Notes: generated from the letters alone by a model not told the origin. A DNA stretch of 64,000 nt from Vibrio sp. Isolate34 (GCF_022397915.1 NZ_JAKEUO010000011.1:1-64000); one strand, 5' to 3'. Positions 28,856 through 39,071 are shown, counted from the first letter of the stretch. Numbers and translations: made by a program.

Positions 28856-28938
28856 TGCCAAGTACAATCTAGTACCCAGTGCGATCAGCCATTGGTGAGT
28901 TGGTTAGCTAGAAAATTGTAAGGCTAGAGGTTAGAAAC

Positions 28939-28961
28939 AAAAAAGGTGGCGAAGAGCCACC
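28939..28961 (-). terminator. Rho-independent terminator after the DASS transporter gene
   Basis: On the minus strand GGTGGC TCTTC GCCACC is followed by six T. Confidence 0.85.
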
Positions 28962-28994
28962 AAAAGGGAAAAGCGTTTTATTGTTTTTTTGGAT

Positions 28995-29032
28995 GCCCGC
29001 TCACTGTATGTTTCATTTTGAGCGGGCTTTTT
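28995..29032 (+). terminator. Rho-independent terminator on the glpM side
   Basis: GCCCGCTCA (28995-29003) pairs with TGAGCGGGC (29019-29027) and is followed by TTTTTAT. It probably ends the glpM transcript, although it lies 140 bp downstream of the gene. Confidence 0.8.
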
Positions 29033-29082
29033 ATATTGGCTGAGTGGGGGAACTGCAGCCAGTTTAGGGGAGCATTTATTGC

Positions 29083-30453
29083 TTACCAGAAAATCCAAGC
29101 GAACAGTGTCAGTACTAGGATACAAACTAGGTTAAGCACCATACCGATTCGCATCATCTCTTTCTGCTTGATGTGACCAGAGGCAAACACAATTGCGTTT
29201 GGTGGTGTTGCAACAGGCAGCATGAAGGCACAAGACGCAGCAACAGCGATCAGTGCAGACAAGATAACTGGCGACATACCAAGTGCTTCAGCGATGGTTG
29301 CAAATACAGGAACCAGAAGTGCTGCACTGGCTGTGTTACTTGCGAATTCAGTCAGGAATACTACGAATGCAACTACCGCTAGAATCGTTAGCAGAACGCC
29401 TGCTGTTTCCAAGAAGCCACTCAGTGAGTGTGCTAGGAATACGCTGGTGCCTGTTGCTTTAAGAATGTTACTTAGACAGATACCGCCACCAAACAGGATT
29501 AATACACCCCAGTCTGTCGTCTTCTCAACATCTTTCCACTCAACTGCTCTAGAAGCGCCTAGTAGTACAATCGCACCAATCGCTACCAAGCTGTCGAATT
29601 TAGAGAAGCCGCCGATCATTGCGTTGATTGGCTTACCGAATATCCAAAGCGTAACCGTTAACAAGAAGATAGATAGCGTGATTTTTTTGCTGTTTGTCCA
29701 CTCAACAGGTGCGTGGTCTAGCTCGAATTTGTGGTCAAGCTTAGGCTTCGTCATCACATAAAGAATGAACATCGCGATTGGCATCAAGATAAGTGAGATT
29801 GGAAGACCTAGCGCCATCCACTCAGTAAAGCTCAAACCCACTTCTGCAGCGGCGATTGCGTTCGGTGGGCTACCCACTAAGGTCGCGATACCACCAATCG
29901 ATGCACAGTAAGCGATACCCAGCAGCACGAACACGTACGTGTTGCGGTCTTCACTTTGGTCAACTTTGTTCATGATGCCAAGAACAAGGGGAAGCATCAT
30001 TGCAGTGGTTGCTGTGTTCGAAATCCACATCGACAAACCCGCACTCACACCGAATAGCATGAACACCGCCACCGACATTCTGCCTTTGGCAATTAGCAGT
30101 ACTTTGTCGGCAATCGCCTTATCGAGCTCTTGCTTGTTGAGCGCAGCAGCAAGGGCAAAACCACCCATGAATAGGAAGATGATTGGGTTCGAGAAGTTCG
30201 CCAATGCAGCAGATGTATTGAACACACCAAACAACACGGCCAAGAGTGGGACGAGCAGGGCAGTAATGCTGACGTGAATTGCTTCGGTTAACCATAAAAC
30301 GGCGACAAACACGAGAATACTTAGGCCAGTATTGACTTGTGTTTCGAAAGGAAGGGTATTGATTAACAGAGCAAATAACATGAAATTACCAATTAATATC
30401 ATGCTGTTGCGGGTGAACAACCAGTGTTTCAGTGTAGTAACAAGTGCCGTCAT
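29083..30453 (-). CDS. DASS/SLC13-family sodium-coupled anion transporter
   Basis: This inner-membrane symporter takes up di- or tricarboxylates, or sulfate, with sodium. Its 456 residues have about 11 membrane segments plus two hairpins and the two sodium/substrate Ser-Asn-Thr motifs of the family. The first is in [16 protein letters not shown] and the second in [15 protein letters not shown]. The length matches the VcINDY-like group, so succinate, malate or fumarate is likely. The malic enzyme gene nearby would fit such a diet, but it is a separate unit. Confidence 0.92.
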   Translation of the reverse strand: MTALVTTLKHWLFTRNSMILIGNFMLFALLINTLPFETQVNTGLSILVFVAVLWLTEAIHVSITALLVPLLAVLFGVFNTSAALANFSNPIIFLFMGGFALAAALNKQELDKAIADKVLLIAKGRMSVAVFMLFGVSAGLSMWISNTATTAMMLPLVLGIMNKVDQSEDRNTYVFVLLGIAYCASIGGIATLVGSPPNAIAAAEVGLSFTEWMALGLPISLILMPIAMFILYVMTKPKLDHKFELDHAPVEWTNSKKITLSIFLLTVTLWIFGKPINAMIGGFSKFDSLVAIGAIVLLGASRAVEWKDVEKTTDWGVLILFGGGICLSNILKATGTSVFLAHSLSGFLETAGVLLTILAVVAFVVFLTEFASNTASAALLVPVFATIAEALGMSPVILSALIAVAASCAFMLPVATPPNAIVFASGHIKQKEMMRIGMVLNLVCILVLTLFAWIFW

Positions 30454-30649
30454 AAGACGCTCCTTTTGTTATCCTCGTTTTATTGGTGCACGACTTCATT
30501 GAGTTGTGCTTATTATTTTCGAGGTATATAGCTTGATGTAGGGTCAGACTTTGTTGGGAGAATGTTACTTAAGTTAATAAAGGCGTGTTGGTGTGTTTTT
30601 GTGTAACAGTGGGGAAATGTGAGGTAACAAATTCAAAATGTGTAGTTTT

Positions 30650-31459
30650 CTACACATCCGTCTCTGCTGGGTCAGCAATAGGGTTTGTTGTAGGCTCTAC
30701 AACAGGGTTTACAGAGGGGTCAGTCATAGGGTTTGGGATCGGAAATGATTCCGGTTTTGGACTCGGTTGAATGGGCTCTTTAGGTCCAAGGAACTTTGGC
30801 GTTGTGCCCATAATATACAAGTCTAAGAAGGCTTTGGTACGCGCAAAAACTTCACGCAAACGGATAGACGTGCCTGAATGATGAGTAGGGCCTGAAACCG
30901 CCAAACATTGCGCATGAATATCGTAAGAATTAGCGATAAACAGTGCTCTTTCACAGTGGAATTTCTGAGTGATGATCAGGAAGTTGTCGGTATCAAAGAT
31001 CTTTTTAGCGCGAACAATCGAGTCCAAGGTTCTAAACCCTGCATAATCGAGATTAATGCGTTCATCAGGCACACCCGCTTTCAGCAAGTCGCGTTTCATC
31101 GTCCACGGCTCATTGTAAGAGCGGTGAGCGTTATCACCACTTAACAGAAACTGGTCGACTTTTTCACGGTCGAAGAGCTCAATCGCAGCTTCGATTCGAT
31201 ACTTATAATAGTCGTTGAGTGTTCTGCCCAAATACTTGCTGGTGCCAAGTACCACTGCAACTTCAAGCTCAGGCACTTCATCAATATCGTAAATGATGCG
31301 GTCTTCTGCTTGCCATGAAACCCAATAATCGATCGCAATAACCGAAGCGCTGCCTACTAAGAACACGAGGAAAGCGCCAAACAGAAAACCTTGCAGTTTT
31401 TTGTAAGCTTTTGATAGGTAGCTACGGTAAATGTGAGAATCGAATTTCACTCTCGGCAT
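30650..31459 (-). CDS. SanA/YdcF (DUF218) family inner-membrane protein with Pro-rich tail
   Basis: It belongs to the ElyC/SanA/YdcF group linked to envelope barrier function, as SanA affects vancomycin resistance in Escherichia coli. The 269 residues show a membrane anchor at about 22-45, then a periplasmic DUF218 domain (about 60-225). That domain has VAVVLGTSKYL, LLSGDNAHRSYNEPWTM and FLIITQKFHCERALFIA. Unusual is a C-terminal extension (about 238-269) of degenerate PNPxxxP repeats not typical of SanA. The start has AAGGA upstream. It stands alone. Confidence 0.85.
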   Translation of the reverse strand: MPRVKFDSHIYRSYLSKAYKKLQGFLFGAFLVFLVGSASVIAIDYWVSWQAEDRIIYDIDEVPELEVAVVLGTSKYLGRTLNDYYKYRIEAAIELFDREKVDQFLLSGDNAHRSYNEPWTMKRDLLKAGVPDERINLDYAGFRTLDSIVRAKKIFDTDNFLIITQKFHCERALFIANSYDIHAQCLAVSGPTHHSGTSIRLREVFARTKAFLDLYIMGTTPKFLGPKEPIQPSPKPESFPIPNPMTDPSVNPVVEPTTNPIADPAETDV

Positions 31460-31549
31460 GGTCCTTGACTGAGCATTAATTTTTGAGTGCTCGATAATAC
31501 CAAATAAAAATGAGAAAAATCAGTTAAAAAGACAAGACAGTGTAAAGAA

Positions 31550-31576
31550 AAAAGCCCCTGCGATTGCAGAGGCTCT
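31550..31576 (-). terminator. Rho-independent terminator after maeA
   Basis: On the minus strand GCCTCTGC AATC GCAGGGGC is followed by a T-run. Confidence 0.8.
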
Positions 31577-31610
31577 TGTAAGAGTGGTATTTGAGATCAA
31601 GTATGCTCTA

Positions 31611-33299
31611 TTAGAATGCAGTACGCTTGTAGCGACGGTAAACCGGCTGCCAGAAGTGCTGGTCAATCGCTTGTTGTAGTGCTTCTTCAGTGATCTCTAG
31701 TGCAACACCTTGTTCAATCGCTTTCTTACCAACAGCAAAAGCGATCTTCTTAGATACGGTGTGGATCTCTTCCAATGGTGGAAGTAGAGCGCCTGAACCG
31801 TTGATTGCTAGCGGAGAACATGTTGCAAGCGCACGGCTTGATTCCATTAGCATTTCGTCAGTGATGCGTGAAGCGTTCACAGCCAGTACACCAAGGCCAA
31901 TACCTGGGAAGATGTAGCTGTTGTTACACTGAGCGATTGGGTAAGTCGTGCCGTTGTGAACCACTGGCTCAAATGGGCTACCTGTTGCTACAAGTGCTTG
32001 GCCATCAGTCCAACGAATGATGTCGTTTGGCGTTGCTTCAACACGGCTAGTTGGGTTCGACAGTGGGAACACGATAGGGCGTTCGCAGTGAAGGTTCATC
32101 TCTTTGATGACTTCTTTGCTGAACAGACCCGGCGCACCAGATACACCAACTAATACTGTTGGTTTAGCGTGACGAACAACATCTAGTAGTGAGAAGCCAG
32201 TACCATCACTTTCCCAATCTTTAGTATTTGCGTTGGTTTGAACTAGGCGCTGTTGGAAATCAAGCAGGTTCTGCATGCCTTCCTGTAGCAGACCCCAACG
32301 GTCAACCATGTAAACTTGAGAGCGTGCTTGTGCATCGCTGATACCTTCAGACACCATTTGAGCAATGATAGCTTCAGCAATACCACAACCCGCAGAACCC
32401 GCACCTAAGAAGGTAATACGTTGGTCTGACAGTTTGCTGTTTGCTGCTTTACATGCTGCAAGTAGAGAACCTACCGTTACTGCGGCAGTACCTTGGATAT
32501 CATCGTTAAAGCAACAGATGCGATCTTTGTAGCGCTCAAGCAGTGGCATTGCGTTCTTTTGTGCGAAATCTTCGAACTGAACTAATGCATCAGGCCAACG
32601 ACGTTGAACCGCTTGGATGAACTCTTCAACGAATGCATCGTAGTCAGCACCTGTGATACGAGGATGACGCCAGCCCATGTACATTGGGTCAGCAAGACGT
32701 TGAGGGTTGTTTGTACCTACATCAAGTACGATTGGTAGCATGTAAGCTGGGCTGATGCCGCCACACGCTGTGTAAAGTGCTAGTTTACCGATTGGAATAC
32801 CCATGCCACCGATACCTTGGTCTCCCAAACCAAGAATGCGCTCACCATCCGTAACCACGATAACTTTAACATTGTGGTTTGTCGCATTATTCAGTAGATC
32901 ATCGATACGATCGCGGTTCGGGTAAGAGATAAACAGACCACGGCCACGACGGTAAATATTTGAGAAGTTCTCACATGCTGCGCCAACCGTTGGCGTGTAA
33001 ATGATAGGCATCATTTCAGAAATGTGGTTTTGAACTAAACGATAAAAAAGCGTTTCATTAGTGTCTTGGATGTTACGAAGGTAGATATGCTTATCCATAT
33101 CACTTTCGAAGTTACAATATTGTTTGTATGCACGTCCTACTTGCTCTTGGATTGTTTCGGTTGTTTCCGGTAACAAACCTTCAAGGTTGAAAGAACTGCG
33201 CTCTTCTGCAGAGAATGCGCTGCCTTTGTTTAAAAGAGGGGTACTAAGTAGAGCAGGACCAGCATAAGGGATATATAGAGGGCGTTTATCGTTGTTCAT
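31611..33299 (-). CDS. maeA: NAD-dependent malic enzyme
   Basis: It oxidatively decarboxylates malate to pyruvate with NAD, feeding pyruvate during growth on C4 acids. The 562 residues match the SfcA/MaeA length. Visible marks are the N-terminal [20 protein letters not shown], the metal-site segment [15 protein letters not shown] then [14 protein letters not shown], and the dinucleotide motif [15 protein letters not shown] near 310-325. There is no C-terminal phosphotransacetylase domain, unlike MaeB. It is a single gene. Confidence 0.96.
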   Translation of the reverse strand: MNNDKRPLYIPYAGPALLSTPLLNKGSAFSAEERSSFNLEGLLPETTETIQEQVGRAYKQYCNFESDMDKHIYLRNIQDTNETLFYRLVQNHISEMMPIIYTPTVGAACENFSNIYRRGRGLFISYPNRDRIDDLLNNATNHNVKVIVVTDGERILGLGDQGIGGMGIPIGKLALYTACGGISPAYMLPIVLDVGTNNPQRLADPMYMGWRHPRITGADYDAFVEEFIQAVQRRWPDALVQFEDFAQKNAMPLLERYKDRICCFNDDIQGTAAVTVGSLLAACKAANSKLSDQRITFLGAGSAGCGIAEAIIAQMVSEGISDAQARSQVYMVDRWGLLQEGMQNLLDFQQRLVQTNANTKDWESDGTGFSLLDVVRHAKPTVLVGVSGAPGLFSKEVIKEMNLHCERPIVFPLSNPTSRVEATPNDIIRWTDGQALVATGSPFEPVVHNGTTYPIAQCNNSYIFPGIGLGVLAVNASRITDEMLMESSRALATCSPLAINGSGALLPPLEEIHTVSKKIAFAVGKKAIEQGVALEITEEALQQAIDQHFWQPVYRRYKRTAF

Positions 33300-33483
33300 T
33301 GGATGCCTAATATGGGAGAAAGGGTAACTGAAAAATGATAACGGTTTAGTTATTCAATTGTAAATAGTTTCCCTCCGATCTTAGCAAACAAAATGATATT
33401 CTTACCCATGTCCCACACTTATCGAATTTGAACGCCATAATTCGTTATACTTTGCTCACACTTTTTCGCGACGCTTCCTTTTT

Positions 33484-35883
33484 ATGTCTCTACTTCCCAT
33501 CGATTCTTATCAAAATGTTTTCCATGAACAGATCGCCGATTCTCATCTTGTTGTCGAAGCCGAAACCGGTTCGGGCAAATCAACGCGCTTGCCAATTTGG
33601 GCATCGCAACATGGACGCGTTTTGGTGGTGGAACCGAGAAGAATTGCGTGTACGTCACTTGCGAAATATCTAGCGCAACAATCAGGTGAAAAGCTGGGTT
33701 CAAAGGTTGGCTATGCGATTAAGCTCGAATCGGAATACAACGAGCAAACCGACGTTGTGTTTGTGACGCCCGGTATCGCGCTGCGTTGGCTGTCAGAAGA
33801 CGGGCTCGCTGGCTTTGATGTGATTGTGGTAGATGAATTCCACGAGAGACGCTGGGACATCGACTTGCTGGTGGCGATCCTAAAGAAAAAAGCGAGTCAT
33901 CGTTTGGTCATCACATCGGCAACCATTGAGGGTAAGCGCCTTGCTGACTATTTGGATGCGAATCGAATCAGTTGTGAAGGGCGAACTTATCAGGTTGAGA
34001 TTGAACACAGGGCGAATGAATCCAGAGCTCTACCGGATAGTCGACATCTAGAGCAGCGCATCGCTGAAGATGTGAATCATCAACTGATTGCGTCACATGG
34101 CGATATCTTGGTTTTCTTACCGGGTAAGAAAGAGATCGTACAATGTGAACAAGCCTTGGCAAAGAATCCAGATATCCAAGTCGTTAAGTTGCATGCCTCG
34201 GTCAGTGATAAAGAGCGAGAGCTCGCGTTATCTGGTCACAATACTGGCAATAGCGATGATGGCACTAGCAAAGATGGCAACGCTTTGCGAAAGGTCATCC
34301 TCGCGACCAACGTGGCAGAAACCTCATTAACCATTCCTGATATTGGTGTGGTGATCGATTCCGGATTAGAAAGACGCACCGTTCAACGCAACGGCAGAAC
34401 TACCTTGATGTTGAAATCCATATCACGCGCTAGCGCCAAACAACGCGCAGGTCGTGCGGGTAGGGTAATGGATGGTGTCTGTGTTCGTTTGTATGGCGAA
34501 CATGCGGCGTTGGAATTAGTTACACCTCCTGAGCTACAGCGTGAAGAACTGACCGAACCTATGTTGGCGGCGGCATGTTGTGGTGCGACTTTTGAAAGTT
34601 TGTCTTTCCTCGATCCTATGCCTGAGAAGTCGCTAAACAGCGCGACTCAAACCTTGCTGACGATGGAAGCGATTAACGCCGACCATCAGATTACCGAGCA
34701 CGGCAAGAAGCTATATCCACTGCCGATTGATGCTTTGTATGCCGATATTGTAACTCGCATTAAAACCAAAGCACTCAAAGAAGCGATGGTCGATCTCACG
34801 GCTGCGTTGTCTGTTCCTGCTCGTCTGTATCAGTTACCTAACAATGCAGAACATCTGGAAGCGCTCGCGCAACAAGAGAAAGAAGGGTGTGACTTATCCC
34901 TGTTAATCCAGATTGTTCGCGGCCGTGATTATCCGCATCTTGAAATAGACCAGCAGGCATTGAATGAAGCTCAAGGTTTGGCGAAGCAAATGCGTGAGGT
35001 GTTTGAACTTCCGCAGTTAGAGGTTGCCTCTCGCTACCAACGTACCGCTCTACTTGAAACTATTATTCAGCTGCACCCTGAATTGGTGTTTGTTCGTCGA
35101 TTGAAACGAAAAGAAGCGTTTGCCAACGGGATGTTAGAAGTCGTACTCGGTCGCCAGAATCGTTTCCCTGACAATGCGCAAGCGATGTTGGTATTGGACA
35201 CTCACAGCTTACCGGGGCGTGGTGTGAAGCAGACACTCACGTTAGCGACGACCACTGCGCCTGTTCCTTTAGAACTCGTTGTTGAAGCAGAATTAGGTGA
35301 ATGGCAGCAAGGTGAAACCGTGGTCAATGATGATGGTGTGTTTACCGAGATGGATTTGGTGTACGCAGGTCGCACAATCACGACAAAACTGGTTGCAGCA
35401 GAAGGTCAGTTGTCCTTAAAGCCTATCGTTGATCTGGTGGTAAGTGGCACTCAGCTTCCTGGTTTTGCAGAGGCTCGCACTCAAGAGATTAAGCATTGGC
35501 AGCTTTACGTGAAACTTGGGCTGGATGAGCAGACTCAATTTACACCAGAGATCGAACAATTGAGCTTTGAACTATGGTTTATGGAGCAACTGGAAGTATT
35601 AGGCGTGACGGATGTTAGCGAGCTGGAAATGTTCGAACATGACGATATTCCCTTTGATGGTATACCCACTTGGCTGTATAACGAGTTCTCGGAAAAATAC
35701 CCGTTTTCATTGTGCCTTGCCGATTTGCAACTTGAGGTGGAATACCTGACTGGAAGGAAGTTGATTTACGTTCATTATCAATCGGGTAGTCGGAAGTTAT
35801 CACCAAAACGCTGGGAGCTACCCACATGGTCTGGGTGGCGTATTCAGTATAAAAAAGCGAGCCGAATAATTGATATAAAATAG
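33484..35883 (+). CDS. HrpB-like DEAH-box helicase (DEFH variant)
   Basis: This is an ATP-dependent RNA helicase of superfamily 2, DEAH group. The 799 residues have motif I GSGKST (27-32), Ia PRRIA, motif II DEFHER instead of DEAH, motif III SAT, and the motif VI sequence QRAGRAGR. A helicase-associated region follows and a long C-terminal part resembles HrpB. The length is close to HrpB (about 810) and far from HrpA (about 1300). The target RNA is unknown. The ATG lacks an obvious ribosome site. Confidence 0.85.
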   Translation: MSLLPIDSYQNVFHEQIADSHLVVEAETGSGKSTRLPIWASQHGRVLVVEPRRIACTSLAKYLAQQSGEKLGSKVGYAIKLESEYNEQTDVVFVTPGIALRWLSEDGLAGFDVIVVDEFHERRWDIDLLVAILKKKASHRLVITSATIEGKRLADYLDANRISCEGRTYQVEIEHRANESRALPDSRHLEQRIAEDVNHQLIASHGDILVFLPGKKEIVQCEQALAKNPDIQVVKLHASVSDKERELALSGHNTGNSDDGTSKDGNALRKVILATNVAETSLTIPDIGVVIDSGLERRTVQRNGRTTLMLKSISRASAKQRAGRAGRVMDGVCVRLYGEHAALELVTPPELQREELTEPMLAAACCGATFESLSFLDPMPEKSLNSATQTLLTMEAINADHQITEHGKKLYPLPIDALYADIVTRIKTKALKEAMVDLTAALSVPARLYQLPNNAEHLEALAQQEKEGCDLSLLIQIVRGRDYPHLEIDQQALNEAQGLAKQMREVFELPQLEVASRYQRTALLETIIQLHPELVFVRRLKRKEAFANGMLEVVLGRQNRFPDNAQAMLVLDTHSLPGRGVKQTLTLATTTAPVPLELVVEAELGEWQQGETVVNDDGVFTEMDLVYAGRTITTKLVAAEGQLSLKPIVDLVVSGTQLPGFAEARTQEIKHWQLYVKLGLDEQTQFTPEIEQLSFELWFMEQLEVLGVTDVSELEMFEHDDIPFDGIPTWLYNEFSEKYPFSLCLADLQLEVEYLTGRKLIYVHYQSGSRKLSPKRWELPTWSGWRIQYKKASRIIDIK

Positions 35884-36086
35884 ATGGATAAGTTTTATCT
35901 CTAAAATATTAATCAAATAGGCGCATATATTATTTTTCAGTGCTTATTATGTTACGGATTTGATTTTTATATGCCTTTTTAACCAATCAAAAGGTCATAA
36001 AAGACTATTCTTCTATATCCTATTGCTATAAAGAAAAAGTTGATAGATATTGAGTATATTGTGTTGCCAAAGTGTCGGGGGACATC

Positions 36087-36464
36087 ATGGATAAACAGAA
36101 AGAGACGCGTGTAGAGTTTGATTACACAACATTTCTTGGCGCCTCATGCAGTAAAAAATGGACTTTTCTGGAAGCACTCACCACAATTGCGCCAGTGTTC
36201 AGTACAGTTTGGCGAGATAGCATTAAAGAGCTGGGCACCCCAGAGGATCGCTTATGGCAGATGGCATTGAAATCAATGTCGACACGTAAAAGCGATGAAT
36301 CAAACATTGTGACTTTGCTGAAGCTTGCCAAGCTAGAAGGCATCAATGAACTCAAGGTGGTTATGCCATACTCTCTTGAAGAAGAGCAGATCGAGTACAT
36401 CGAATCGCGCAGTCATTTAGTGATTGCAGGTAATACTGGAGAAGAGTTTACTATCAAGTTGTAA
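36087..36464 (+). CDS. Conserved-looking orphan protein
   Basis: I do not recognise this 125-residue protein. The frame opens at GTG 36072, but the ATG at 36087 follows a GGGGGA box, so it is chosen. There are no membrane segments. The sequence is mixed alpha/beta with balanced charge. The second half has a helix (SDESNIVTLLKLAKLEGI) and a strand motif ELKVVMPYSLEEEQIEYIESR, reminiscent of small two-layer folds. It sits between the helicase and a bidirectional terminator, with its own 190-bp AT-rich upstream region. Confidence 0.7.
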   Translation: MDKQKETRVEFDYTTFLGASCSKKWTFLEALTTIAPVFSTVWRDSIKELGTPEDRLWQMALKSMSTRKSDESNIVTLLKLAKLEGINELKVVMPYSLEEEQIEYIESRSHLVIAGNTGEEFTIKL

Positions 36465-36523
36465 TCTTTCAGTATCGCTTAGAGCTCTGGATACAGAGAA
36501 AAGCTTATCAAAAACGTACATGT

Positions 36524-36553
36524 AAAAAGGGCCTCAATATTGAGGCCCTTTTT
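36524..36553 (+). terminator. Bidirectional terminator
   Basis: AAAAAGGGCCTCAA and TTGAGGCCCTTTTT form a perfect stem with a 2-base loop core (a four-base loop in practice), between the orphan gene and purC. Confidence 0.95.
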
Positions 36554-36581
36554 GTATTTAGGTGGTGCTACAGATTTGGTC

Positions 36582-37685
36582 TTAATCGATTAGTCCGTAG
36601 TCTGCACGTAATACGTCGATGATCTCTTGCTTAGGATTGTCGCTCAATACAATCTCAGCACCTGTGATTTTTGCTGCGATATCAAGGTAAGTGCGAGAAA
36701 GCGACATTAATGCGTCCAAAGGCAGTTCATTATCACGCGCTAATGCTTCGCGCTCTGGCATACGTTCTTTGTTCAACAGAATGTCAGCATCAGGGAAGTA
36801 GTTAAGCAAGAACTGACGGAAACCTTCTTTCGAGTTTTCAACGATGTTGCCATTGTTGTATTCCTGAGTATCCCAAATACGAGATGAATCTGGAGTACCG
36901 ACTTCGTCCATGTAGATAAGCTTCTCTTTGCCTTGAGCATCGTTCACGTAACCGAATTCGAACTTAGTGTCGACAAAGGTTTGGTCTACTTTCGCCAGTG
37001 CTTGGCTGATCACGTTGAAGCCTTCTTTTAGTAGCTTCTCGTAATGCGCGATGTCACTTGCTTGAGTAAAGTTGAACGCTGCGAAGTTATCTTCAATGTT
37101 GTTACGAGTGATGTTCACATCGTCAGCTTCTGGTACGCCAGGAATACCTTTCAGAATCCCTTTAGTAGAAGGCGTGATAAGTAGCTCAGGCAGCTTCTTG
37201 TCTTTCTCTAGGCCTTCAGGCATCTCGATACCGCAGAATTCACGTTCGCCGTTCGCGTACGCACGCCACATAGAACCTGTGATGTATTGACGACAAATCG
37301 CTTCAATCATGACTGGGCGAGCTTTTTGTACAATCCATACGAATGGGTGAGGGATATCAAGGATATGACTGTCAGCAAGGCCGTTGTCTTTAAACAATTT
37401 GAACCAGTGGTTAGAGATAGCATTCAGAGCCGCTCCCTTACCTGGAACACCTTTAAGATTACCTTCACCGCGCCAGATGCAATCAAACGCAGAGATACGG
37501 TCACTGATCACCATGATAGCTAGAGGCGCATCGGGTGCTACGTCGTAGCCTTTCTCTTTAATTAGTCGTTGGCTATCTTCTTCAGTTAACCAGTAGACTG
37601 AGCGAACCTTGCCACTGTGGACAGGTTTGTCAGTACGGATTGGTAGGTCATCATTTACGGCAAGAACTTGATCAGCAAGGCTCAT
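36582..37685 (-). CDS. purC: SAICAR synthase (phosphoribosylaminoimidazole-succinocarboxamide synthase)
   Basis: It joins CAIR and aspartate with ATP to make SAICAR in purine synthesis. The 367 residues are longer than the E. coli enzyme (237) and match the Vibrio form. Marks are the start region [14 protein letters not shown], the [12 protein letters not shown] motif with its catalytic Asp, and the [12 protein letters not shown] motif near 270. The start has an AGGA box. No other pur genes are adjacent and no PurR operator was identified. Confidence 0.96.
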   Translation of the reverse strand: MSLADQVLAVNDDLPIRTDKPVHSGKVRSVYWLTEEDSQRLIKEKGYDVAPDAPLAIMVISDRISAFDCIWRGEGNLKGVPGKGAALNAISNHWFKLFKDNGLADSHILDIPHPFVWIVQKARPVMIEAICRQYITGSMWRAYANGEREFCGIEMPEGLEKDKKLPELLITPSTKGILKGIPGVPEADDVNITRNNIEDNFAAFNFTQASDIAHYEKLLKEGFNVISQALAKVDQTFVDTKFEFGYVNDAQGKEKLIYMDEVGTPDSSRIWDTQEYNNGNIVENSKEGFRQFLLNYFPDADILLNKERMPEREALARDNELPLDALMSLSRTYLDIAAKITGAEIVLSDNPKQEIIDVLRADYGLID

Positions 37686-37814
37686 TTAGACATTCCTATC
37701 TTTTATCAAACGTCATACAGAGAAGTGCGGTGTGCACATGATTAGACGGGCATTATACCCAATCTACTGTTTGCTTCCAGAGAAAAAGCAAACGATTGCT
37801 AAATCTATTGATCA

Positions 37815-37871
37815 AATAAAAACCCCTGCCTAACTATCCGCTGAATAATTGGCGAATTGTAGGGCAGGGGA
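37815..37871 (-). terminator. Rho-independent terminator after the sulA-like gene
   Basis: CCCCTGCC (37823-37830) pairs with GGCAGGGG (37863-37870), and TTTTTATTT follows on the minus strand. Confidence 0.85.
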
Positions 37872-37948
37872 AGGCAGTATGTTTGGACTGTGTTTTCGAG
37901 CTAGAAGATTAAGCTATGTTTGTGAGCCAAAACTCTAAGCAAGGTAGA

Positions 37949-38356
37949 TCAGTGAATACGTTCTGAATTTGCATCCATAAAGAAGACTTCACACTGAAAA
38001 CGCATACCTAGTGTTCTTAGGTATTGCTGGCTGAACTGATCAATCGATGCACTTGCAACAATCGCACTCGCATTCTTAGAGCGGATTGCTTTCTCGACCG
38101 TTTCAACTTCAGTCATCTGGTGAGAGGCTTTCATGTGAATAACGCGGTCACAGCACACGTTGTGTTGCTTAAGCTGCTTAGCCGATGGTCGTGGTGTTTG
38201 CGCTGTAAACAGCAACCACTGATGTTGATTGGACAGCATCGCCATTCTTGCGAACAACGCTTCCTCGTTTGAATTTTTGCTTTTACGAGAAACTGATGTA
38301 AATGCGCAGTGAACTAGCGGGCTAGAGTGTTGGGCTTTAACGTGTGCTTGAATCAT
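37949..38356 (-). CDS. sulA: SulA-like SOS cell-division inhibitor
   Basis: Induced by DNA damage, SulA binds FtsZ and blocks the division ring. The frame extends to 38452, but a LexA box (38378-38393) lies inside that extension, and the ATG at 38356 follows AAGGAC, so the real product is 135 residues. The core shares the SulA pattern: NEEALFARMAMLSNQHQWLLFTAQTPRPS, then a helix starting EVETVEKAIRSKNASAIVA. It is divergent from E. coli SulA, so the identification rests on layout, operator and these segments. A terminator follows it. Confidence 0.8.
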   Translation of the reverse strand: MIQAHVKAQHSSPLVHCAFTSVSRKSKNSNEEALFARMAMLSNQHQWLLFTAQTPRPSAKQLKQHNVCCDRVIHMKASHQMTEVETVEKAIRSKNASAIVASASIDQFSQQYLRTLGMRFQCEVFFMDANSERIH

Positions 38357-38377
38357 TTTGCTGTCCTTATATACATG

Positions 38378-38393
38378 CTGTATGTGTATACAG
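38378..38393 (-). promoter_or_regulatory. LexA (SOS) box of the sulA-like gene
   Basis: CTGTATGTGTATACAG is an exact CTG-N10-CAG palindrome with the AT-rich core of LexA sites, 21 bp before the chosen start. Confidence 0.88.
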
Positions 38394-38554
38394 TAGTTTT
38401 TGTTGATTATAAGATCAAGCGTTTTTTGTGGGATTATTGGACGATTTTGCACAGGTTAGTGGATGGCTACTACTTAAGTTATTGAAAATATTATCTAAAT
38501 TAAATTTGAATGAATTTGTTGTTTTGTCTCATAAGTTGAAGAAATGTGAGTTTT

Positions 38555-38605
38555 ATACAGGTATACACAGTGGTTTTTACAGAAAAGTACTGTATACACC
38601 TGTAT
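38555..38605. repeat. Inverted repeat of CTGTATA-type half sites
   Basis: ATACAGGTATACACAGT (38555-38571) and ACTGTATACACCTGTAT (38589-38605) are inverted copies with two mismatches. Their halves resemble LexA half sites but lack the CTG-N10-CAG spacing. Confidence 0.6.
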
Positions 38606-38661
38606 AGAAGATAAGAAGATAAGAAGATAAGAAGATAAGAAGATAAGAAGATAAGAAGATA
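38606..38661 (+). repeat. Microsatellite, seven perfect copies of AGAAGATA
   Basis: Seven exact 8-bp units directly after the inverted repeat, in non-coding DNA between the SulA-like and zinc-ribbon genes. Confidence 0.97.
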
Positions 38662-38672
38662 AATCCCAGATA

Positions 38673-38698
38673 CAAAAAAAGCGCCTTAGGCGCTTTCT
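38673..38698 (-). terminator. Rho-independent terminator after the zinc-ribbon gene
   Basis: AAAGCGCC TA AGGCGCTTT followed by T-run on the minus strand. Confidence 0.9.
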
Positions 38699-38717
38699 TA
38701 TATTTCAACGGTGTAAC

Positions 38718-38906
38718 TTATCTCAGTGTTGCTTGGGAGAGTTTTGCTCTCATTTCCATTTCGCCAATATTGAACTGGCGAACATCAATGGTTGCAATAT
38801 CATTGCACTCTTTACATGCATGATGACACTTACCATCTAGGTAGTCGTGTTTTTTTACTAGGCTTGGCTTTTTGCACCAATCACAAACGCCTTCTATTGT
38901 GAACAT
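38718..38906 (-). CDS. Zinc-ribbon microprotein
   Basis: This 62-residue protein has the metal-binding pattern CDWC at 8-11 and CHHACKEC at 27-34, enough for one zinc site. A short acidic and basic tail follows. It has a strong GAGGAGA ribosome site, so it is translated. I recall no named family. The palindrome CACCTGTATATGTCAGGTG lies just upstream, between promoter and ribosome site, suggesting a repressor operator. Small zinc-ribbon proteins often bind other proteins or nucleic acid. Confidence 0.75.
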   Translation of the reverse strand: MFTIEGVCDWCKKPSLVKKHDYLDGKCHHACKECNDIATIDVRQFNIGEMEMRAKLSQATLR

Positions 38907-38917
38907 ATTCTCTCCTC

Positions 38918-38936
38918 ACCTGTATATGTCAGGTGT
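38918..38936. promoter_or_regulatory. Palindrome upstream of the zinc-ribbon gene
   Basis: CACCTGTATATGTCAGGTG: 6-bp inverted arms around 7 bases. It shares CACCTGTATA with the inverted repeat at 38589-38605. CTG and CAG are 7 bases apart, so it is not a canonical LexA box. Confidence 0.5.
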
Positions 38937-39071
38937 ATTTTCGGCGCAAATTATGACACAAGTAAGACCCATTAGTTAATAGTTTGTTACCCGTTTTTGA
39001 GAAGGTGATCGATTGCAACACCAATAAAATCGATATCTCCGTGAATTGGAAAGCCAAAGGTGTGTGGTTGT

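Noticed and set aside
29222..29761. 179-codon plus-strand frame
   Set aside because: Lies antisense to the DASS transporter gene, whose membrane motifs and length are clear.
38357..38452. N-terminal extension of the SulA-like protein
   Set aside because: It would contain the LexA box inside the coding region; the ATG at 38356 has the ribosome site.
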